Shown in pieces: positions 60,618 through 64,000 of a stretch of DNA of 64,000 nt (positions are counted from its first letter, which is position 1; the number at the start of each line of letters is the position of its first letter). Source of the stretch: Rathayibacter sp. VKM Ac-2856 (GTDB taxonomy: Bacteria; Actinomycetota; Actinomycetes; Actinomycetales; Microbacteriaceae); NCBI RefSeq assembly GCF_013205055.1, contig NZ_JABMLF010000001.1:1460937-1524936 (forward strand), in the 5' to 3' direction. Made by a program: the position numbers and the translations under genes. A model generated the notes under the pieces. The model was not told the origin of the DNA and searched no databases. It worked only from the letters and a program-made list of their open reading frames with translations.

Positions 60618-61946
60618 TCAGCCGCTGAAGGCCGTCAGGGCGTCGTCGAGGAGCGCGAGGCCGCGGGCGACCTCGGCGGGGGTGACGACGGCGGGCGGGA
60701 CGACGTGGATGCGGTTGTCGGCGGTGAAGGGCACGAGGCCGCGGGAGAGCAGGTCGGCCTTCAGCCGGCCGACGGCCGCGGCGGGCAGCGGCTCGCGGGT
60801 GGCCCGGTCGGTGACGAGCTCGAGCGCCCAGAACACTCCGGAGCCGCGGACCTCGCCGATCAGGTCGTGCTTCGCCTCGAGGGCGGCCAGGCCGGGGGCG
60901 AGGTGCTCGGAGCCGATCGACTTCGCGTTGTCGACGATCCCCTCCTCCGCCATCGCCTCGAGGGTCGCGACGACGCTCGCCGCGGCGAGCGGGTGGCCGG
61001 AGTAGGTGAGCCCGCCGGGGAAGACGCGCTCGTCGAAGTGGTGCGCGATCGGGTCGTCGATGATGACGCCGCCGATCGGGACGTAGCCCGAGTTGACGCC
61101 CTTCGCGAAGGTGATGAGGTCCGGCCGGACGTCGAAGGCGTTGAACGCGAACCACTCGCCGGTGCGGCCGAAACCGGCCATCACCTCGTCGAGGATCAGC
61201 AGGATGCCGTACCGGTCGGCGAGGGCCCGCACGCCGGCGAGGTAGCCGGGCGGCGGGGTCAGGATCCCCGCGGTGCCGGGGATCGTCTCCAGCAGCAGCG
61301 CGGCGATCGACTCCGGACCCTCGGCCTGCACGACGCGCTCGAGGTGGTGCAGCGCGCGCTCGCACTCCTGCTCGGGCGTCTCGGCCCAGAACTCGCTGCG
61401 GTAGAGGTAGGGCCCGAACGCGTGCACGTGCCCGCGGGCGTACTCGTTGGGGATGCGGCGCCAGTCGCCGGTCGAGACGATCGCCGCGCCGGTGTTGCCG
61501 TGGTACGAGCGGTAGAAGGAGACGATCTTGTCGCGCCCCGTGTACAGACGGGCCATCCGGATCGCGTTCTCGTTCGCGTCGGCGCCACCGTTGGTGAAGA
61601 AGACCTTCTCGAAGCCCTCGGGAGCGCGCTCGGTGATCAGGCGCGCCGCCTCGGCGCGGGTCTCGTTCGCGAAGGCCGGGCCGACCGTGGTGAGCACCGC
61701 GGCCTGCGCCTGGATCGCGGCGACGACCTTCGGGTGCTGGTAGCCGATGTTGACGTTCACGAGCTGGCTGGAGAAGTCGAGGTAGCGGGTGCCGTCGACG
61801 TCCCAGACCTCGGCGCCGAGGCCGCCCGCGAGGGGCAGCGGGTTCAGCGCCCCCTGCGCGGACCAGGAGTGGAACACGCGCGAGCGGTCCGCGGCGGTGA
61901 CGGAGGCGTTGGTGCTGACAGAGGGAGTCGTGTCCGAGAGCGTCAT
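60618..61946 (-). CDS. Class III (omega) aminotransferase, beta-alanine/GABA type
   Basis: 442 residues, PLP-dependent. The active-site region LILDEVMAGFGRTGEWF and ITFAKGVNSGYVPIGG (lysine in AKG) is intact. The family transfers an omega-amino group from substrates such as beta-alanine, GABA or taurine to an oxo-acid. It is divergent from a PucR regulator, which is followed by the convergent end of mmsA; this suits beta-alanine to malonate semialdehyde to acetyl-CoA. The exact substrate is inferred. Confidence 0.88.
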   Translation of the reverse strand: MTLSDTTPSVSTNASVTAADRSRVFHSWSAQGALNPLPLAGGLGAEVWDVDGTRYLDFSSQLVNVNIGYQHPKVVAAIQAQAAVLTTVGPAFANETRAEAARLITERAPEGFEKVFFTNGGADANENAIRMARLYTGRDKIVSFYRSYHGNTGAAIVSTGDWRRIPNEYARGHVHAFGPYLYRSEFWAETPEQECERALHHLERVVQAEGPESIAALLLETIPGTAGILTPPPGYLAGVRALADRYGILLILDEVMAGFGRTGEWFAFNAFDVRPDLITFAKGVNSGYVPIGGVIIDDPIAHHFDERVFPGGLTYSGHPLAAASVVATLEAMAEEGIVDNAKSIGSEHLAPGLAALEAKHDLIGEVRGSGVFWALELVTDRATREPLPAAAVGRLKADLLSRGLVPFTADNRIHVVPPAVVTPAEVARGLALLDDALTAFSG

Positions 61947-62049
61947 GCTTCCATCGTGCCGCTCGACGCCGATGCGCGGGCTCCGCATTTCGTCGAAGAC
62001 CGCGCCCTACGATGGACGGAACGTCGAACCGACCCGAGTGGAGCCGCCC

Positions 62050-63561
62050 GTGCCCGCGACCGTCCGCGATCTGCTCGCCGAGCCGGCCTTCCGCCTCCGC
62101 GTCCTCGCCGGGGTGCACGACGAGGCCGCCCTCGACGCCCCGCTGGTCTGGGCGCACTCCTCCGACCTCGTCGATCCGACGCCGTGGCTCGAGTCGGGGC
62201 AGCTGCTGCTCACCGACGGCGTGCACTTCGAGCAGAGCCCCGGCGCGCAGGGCGCCGACTTCTCGGAGGCGTACGTCGCGCGCCTGCGCGGGCGCGGCAT
62301 CCGGGCGCTCGGCTTCGCGATCGGCATCGTGCACGACGAGGTGCCGGGGCCGCTCGTCGCGGCCTGCGCCGGGCAGGGACTGCCGCTGCTCGAGGTCGCC
62401 GCCACGACGCCGTTCATGGGGATCATCCGCTTCGTCGCGGACGTCATCTCGCGGGAGCAGCGCGAGCGGCTGGAGTGGTCGCTGGAGGCGCAGCGGCGGG
62501 TCGCGCGGGCGGCGCTGCGTCCCGACGGCCTGGCGGCGATCCTCACGGAGCTCGAGCGGCAGCTGGACTGCTGGGTGGCCCTCTATGACGCGGTCGGGCA
62601 GCGCGTGCACCTGCCCACCCGGCTCGACGTGCCGGAGGCGGCGGAGCGCTCTGTCGAGGCGGCCGTGCGCCAGGCGCTCGCGCGCGGCAGCCGGGCGGGG
62701 CTGCGCCTCGACGACGGCGGCGGGGTCACCCTGCAGACGCTCGGGCAGCGCGACCACCTGCGCGGGGTGCTCGCGGTCGGGACCGGCACTCCGCTCGATC
62801 CGGCCGGCAACGACCTGGTCGCGAGCGTGATCGGGCTGGCGAGCATCGCCCTGGAGCAGCGGCGCGCCCTCGACACCTCGCGGCGGCAGCTGCGCTCGGG
62901 ACTGCTCGAGCTGCTCGCCGCCGGCGCCTTCGACGTCGCGGCGCGCACCGCGCAGCAGCTGTGGGGGACGCTGCCCGCCGCGCCGATCCGGGTCAGCGTG
63001 CTGAGCGCGCCGGTGCGCGGCGACTCGCTGCTCGACGAGCTGGAGGTGTTCGCGGAGGAGAACGGGGCGCGGCTGTTCTTCGCCGAGCGGGACGACGCCC
63101 TCGTGGTGATCACCGGCGCGGACGATCTGGGGCTGATCGCGGGAGTGCTCGAGCGCCACGGCGTGCAGGCGGGGGCGTCGGCGCCGATCGGGTGGTCGGA
63201 GCTGGACCGCGGACTCGTGGAGGCGCGGCGCTCGGCCGAGCGGGCGACGGCGGCGCTCCCGCTGCTGCGCTTCGAGGACGTGAGCGCGCAGGGCATGCGC
63301 GGGCTGCTCACCGCGGCCGGGGCCGAGCCGCTCGCCCGGCGGATGCTCGCGCCGCTGCTCACGCCCGAGGGCGCGGTGCTCCTCGAGAGCGCCCGCGTCT
63401 GGCTCCGCTGCCACGGCGCGTGGGAGCCGGCCGCCCGCGAGCTGGGCGTGCACCGGCACACCCTGCGGAACCGCATCACCGCACTCGAGCGCGCCCTGGG
63501 CGTCGACCTCGACGACGTCGACGCGCGCACGGAGCTGTGGACGGCGCTCGGCTTCCTCTGA
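62050..63561 (+). CDS. PucR-family transcriptional regulator
   Basis: 503 residues from GTG 62050, with GGAG 6 nt upstream. An N-terminal PucR domain (about 1-120: VWAHSSDLVDPTPWLESGQLLL), a middle CdaR/GGDEF-like region and a C-terminal HTH_30 (about 450-500: LGVHRHTLRNRITALERALGVDL). Such regulators activate purine, pyrimidine, proline and amine catabolic genes. It is divergent from the aminotransferase and probably controls it. Confidence 0.9.
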   Translation: MPATVRDLLAEPAFRLRVLAGVHDEAALDAPLVWAHSSDLVDPTPWLESGQLLLTDGVHFEQSPGAQGADFSEAYVARLRGRGIRALGFAIGIVHDEVPGPLVAACAGQGLPLLEVAATTPFMGIIRFVADVISREQRERLEWSLEAQRRVARAALRPDGLAAILTELERQLDCWVALYDAVGQRVHLPTRLDVPEAAERSVEAAVRQALARGSRAGLRLDDGGGVTLQTLGQRDHLRGVLAVGTGTPLDPAGNDLVASVIGLASIALEQRRALDTSRRQLRSGLLELLAAGAFDVAARTAQQLWGTLPAAPIRVSVLSAPVRGDSLLDELEVFAEENGARLFFAERDDALVVITGADDLGLIAGVLERHGVQAGASAPIGWSELDRGLVEARRSAERATAALPLLRFEDVSAQGMRGLLTAAGAEPLARRMLAPLLTPEGAVLLESARVWLRCHGAWEPAARELGVHRHTLRNRITALERALGVDLDDVDARTELWTALGFL

Positions 63562-63575
63562 GTGGACTGCGGTGG

Positions 63576-63613
63576 GTCTCGATACGCCGCTGCGCGGCTA
63601 CTCGACCAGCATG
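63576..63613 (-). repeat. Dispersed hairpin repeat, minus orientation
   Basis: Full copy in the gap after the PucR gene. Confidence 0.85.
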
Positions 63614-63643
63614 GAGTCGGCTACGCCCAGCATGGGCGCGTGG

Positions 63644-63683
63644 GTCTCGATACGCCGCCTGCGGCGGCTACTCGACCACCATG
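63644..63683 (-). repeat. Dispersed hairpin repeat, minus orientation
   Basis: Stem GCCGCC/GGCGGC; 68 bp after the previous copy. Confidence 0.82.
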
Positions 63684-63755
63684 GAACGGCTGCGCCGGCA
63701 TGGGTCGCGTGGCCGGCGCGCTCCATGCTGATCATGCGGGGCGCGCCGCCCCCGC

Positions 63756-63795
63756 CATGCTGATCGAGTAGGGCGCGCAGCGCCCGTATCGAGAT
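63756..63795 (+). repeat. Dispersed hairpin repeat, plus orientation
   Basis: Copy with stem GGGCGC/GCGCCC, next to the mmsA stop, with a partial end (CATGCTGATCATG) at 63724. Confidence 0.8.
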
Positions 63796-63817
63796 CAACC
63801 CCTCCCGGAGCAGTACC

Positions 63818-64000
63818 TCAGTTCTGGGGGAAGCCCAGGTTGATGCCGCCGTGGCTGGGGTCCAGCCAGCGCGACGTGATCGCCTTCTGCTGCGTGAAGA
63901 AGCGCACCCCCTCCGCCCCGTGGGCCTTCGTGTCGCCGAACAGCGACGACTTCCAGCCGCCGAACGAGAACGTCGCCACCGGCACCGGGATCGGCACATT
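63818..64000 (-). CDS. mmsA: CoA-acylating methylmalonate-semialdehyde dehydrogenase, C-terminal end (partial)
   Basis: Only the last 60 residues lie in the window. The sequence [20 protein letters not shown], then [19 protein letters not shown] and [16 protein letters not shown], is the end of MmsA/IolA. The enzyme turns malonate or methylmalonate semialdehyde into acetyl- or propionyl-CoA. With the aminotransferase it fits a beta-alanine or valine degradation route. Confidence 0.88.
   Translation of the reverse strand, partial: NVPIPVPVATFSFGGWKSSLFGDTKAHGAEGVRFFTQQKAITSRWLDPSHGGINLGFPQN

Noticed and set aside
60277..63459. A 1060-residue minus-strand open frame over PucR and the aminotransferase
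   Set aside because: Low-complexity Arg/Pro shadow, no domain; the aminotransferase and PucR carry clear motifs in other frames.
24279..63795. CRISPR array, because of repeated units
   Set aside because: The units are dispersed over 40 kb in both orientations without regular spacers; they are REP-like repeats.
1..64000. tRNA, rRNA or known riboswitches
   Set aside because: No cloverleaf, rRNA core or riboswitch consensus could be recognised by eye; a covariance-model search (tRNAscan-SE, Rfam) would be decisive.

Overview
The window is very GC-rich DNA with dense, short-gapped genes on both strands. GTG starts are common, and many genes seem to be transcribed without a leader: a TANNNT box lies exactly 6 nt before the start codon. 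These traits, together with the gene families present and a dispersed hairpin repeat, point to an actinobacterium of the Microbacteriaceae (Rathayibacter/Curtobacterium-like). The genus cannot be fixed from this sequence alone. I see no rRNA, tRNA, CRISPR array or intact insertion sequence.

Layout: 1-4 kb has a secreted protein of unknown function, a VanY-type D,D-carboxypeptidase and a MurE-like Mur ligase outside any cell-division cluster. 3.9-8.4 kb holds a 14-helix MFS exporter and a beta-glucosidase/LacI pair. 8.4-14.1 kb holds a DUF559-like protein between two copies of a palindrome, a solitary beta-class DNA methyltransferase, a GNAT protein, lipoate ligase, a hydrolase and TerC. 14.2-18.4 kb is a CitA/CitB-type two-component system divergent from a CitMHS citrate carrier. 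18.5-34.8 kb has transport and redox genes (TauE/SafE, F420-type LLM oxidoreductase, old yellow enzyme), envelope genes (LCP ligase, TPM protein plus PspA), a fatty-acid desaturase, a phosphatase, EamA and MarR/MFS.

The outstanding region is 34.8-45.3 kb. A 1221-residue exported protein (complement of 34822-38487) has the layout of the botulinum neurotoxin family: a zinc-protease light chain with HELYH, a downstream Glu in the same local context and an RxxY pair, then a hydrophobic translocation region followed by long helices. The clostridial receptor-binding domain is replaced by beta-sandwich modules. Beside it, a 1.18-kb unit with a DUF3800 gene is bracketed by 55-bp direct repeats copied from the 3' end of a transglutaminase gene, the signature of site-specific insertion. 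The transglutaminase, alpha-E and ATP-grasp genes form one operon, followed by an XRE regulator and a HipBA module with three operator-like repeats spaced 26 bp apart.

45.4-64 kb is metabolic and envelope-related: a CE1758/CE1759-type flavin pair, a Tat/lipoprotein sugar ABC importer, a Ser/Thr kinase, a secreted beta/gamma-crystallin-like (I36) protein with a lipoprotein, peptidoglycan-binding adaptor and MacB-like exporter, a VWA/FHA pair, a GH114 lipoprotein and a ZIP carrier. The right end has a class III aminotransferase, a divergent PucR regulator and the end of mmsA, which together suggest beta-alanine or related amino-acid catabolism.
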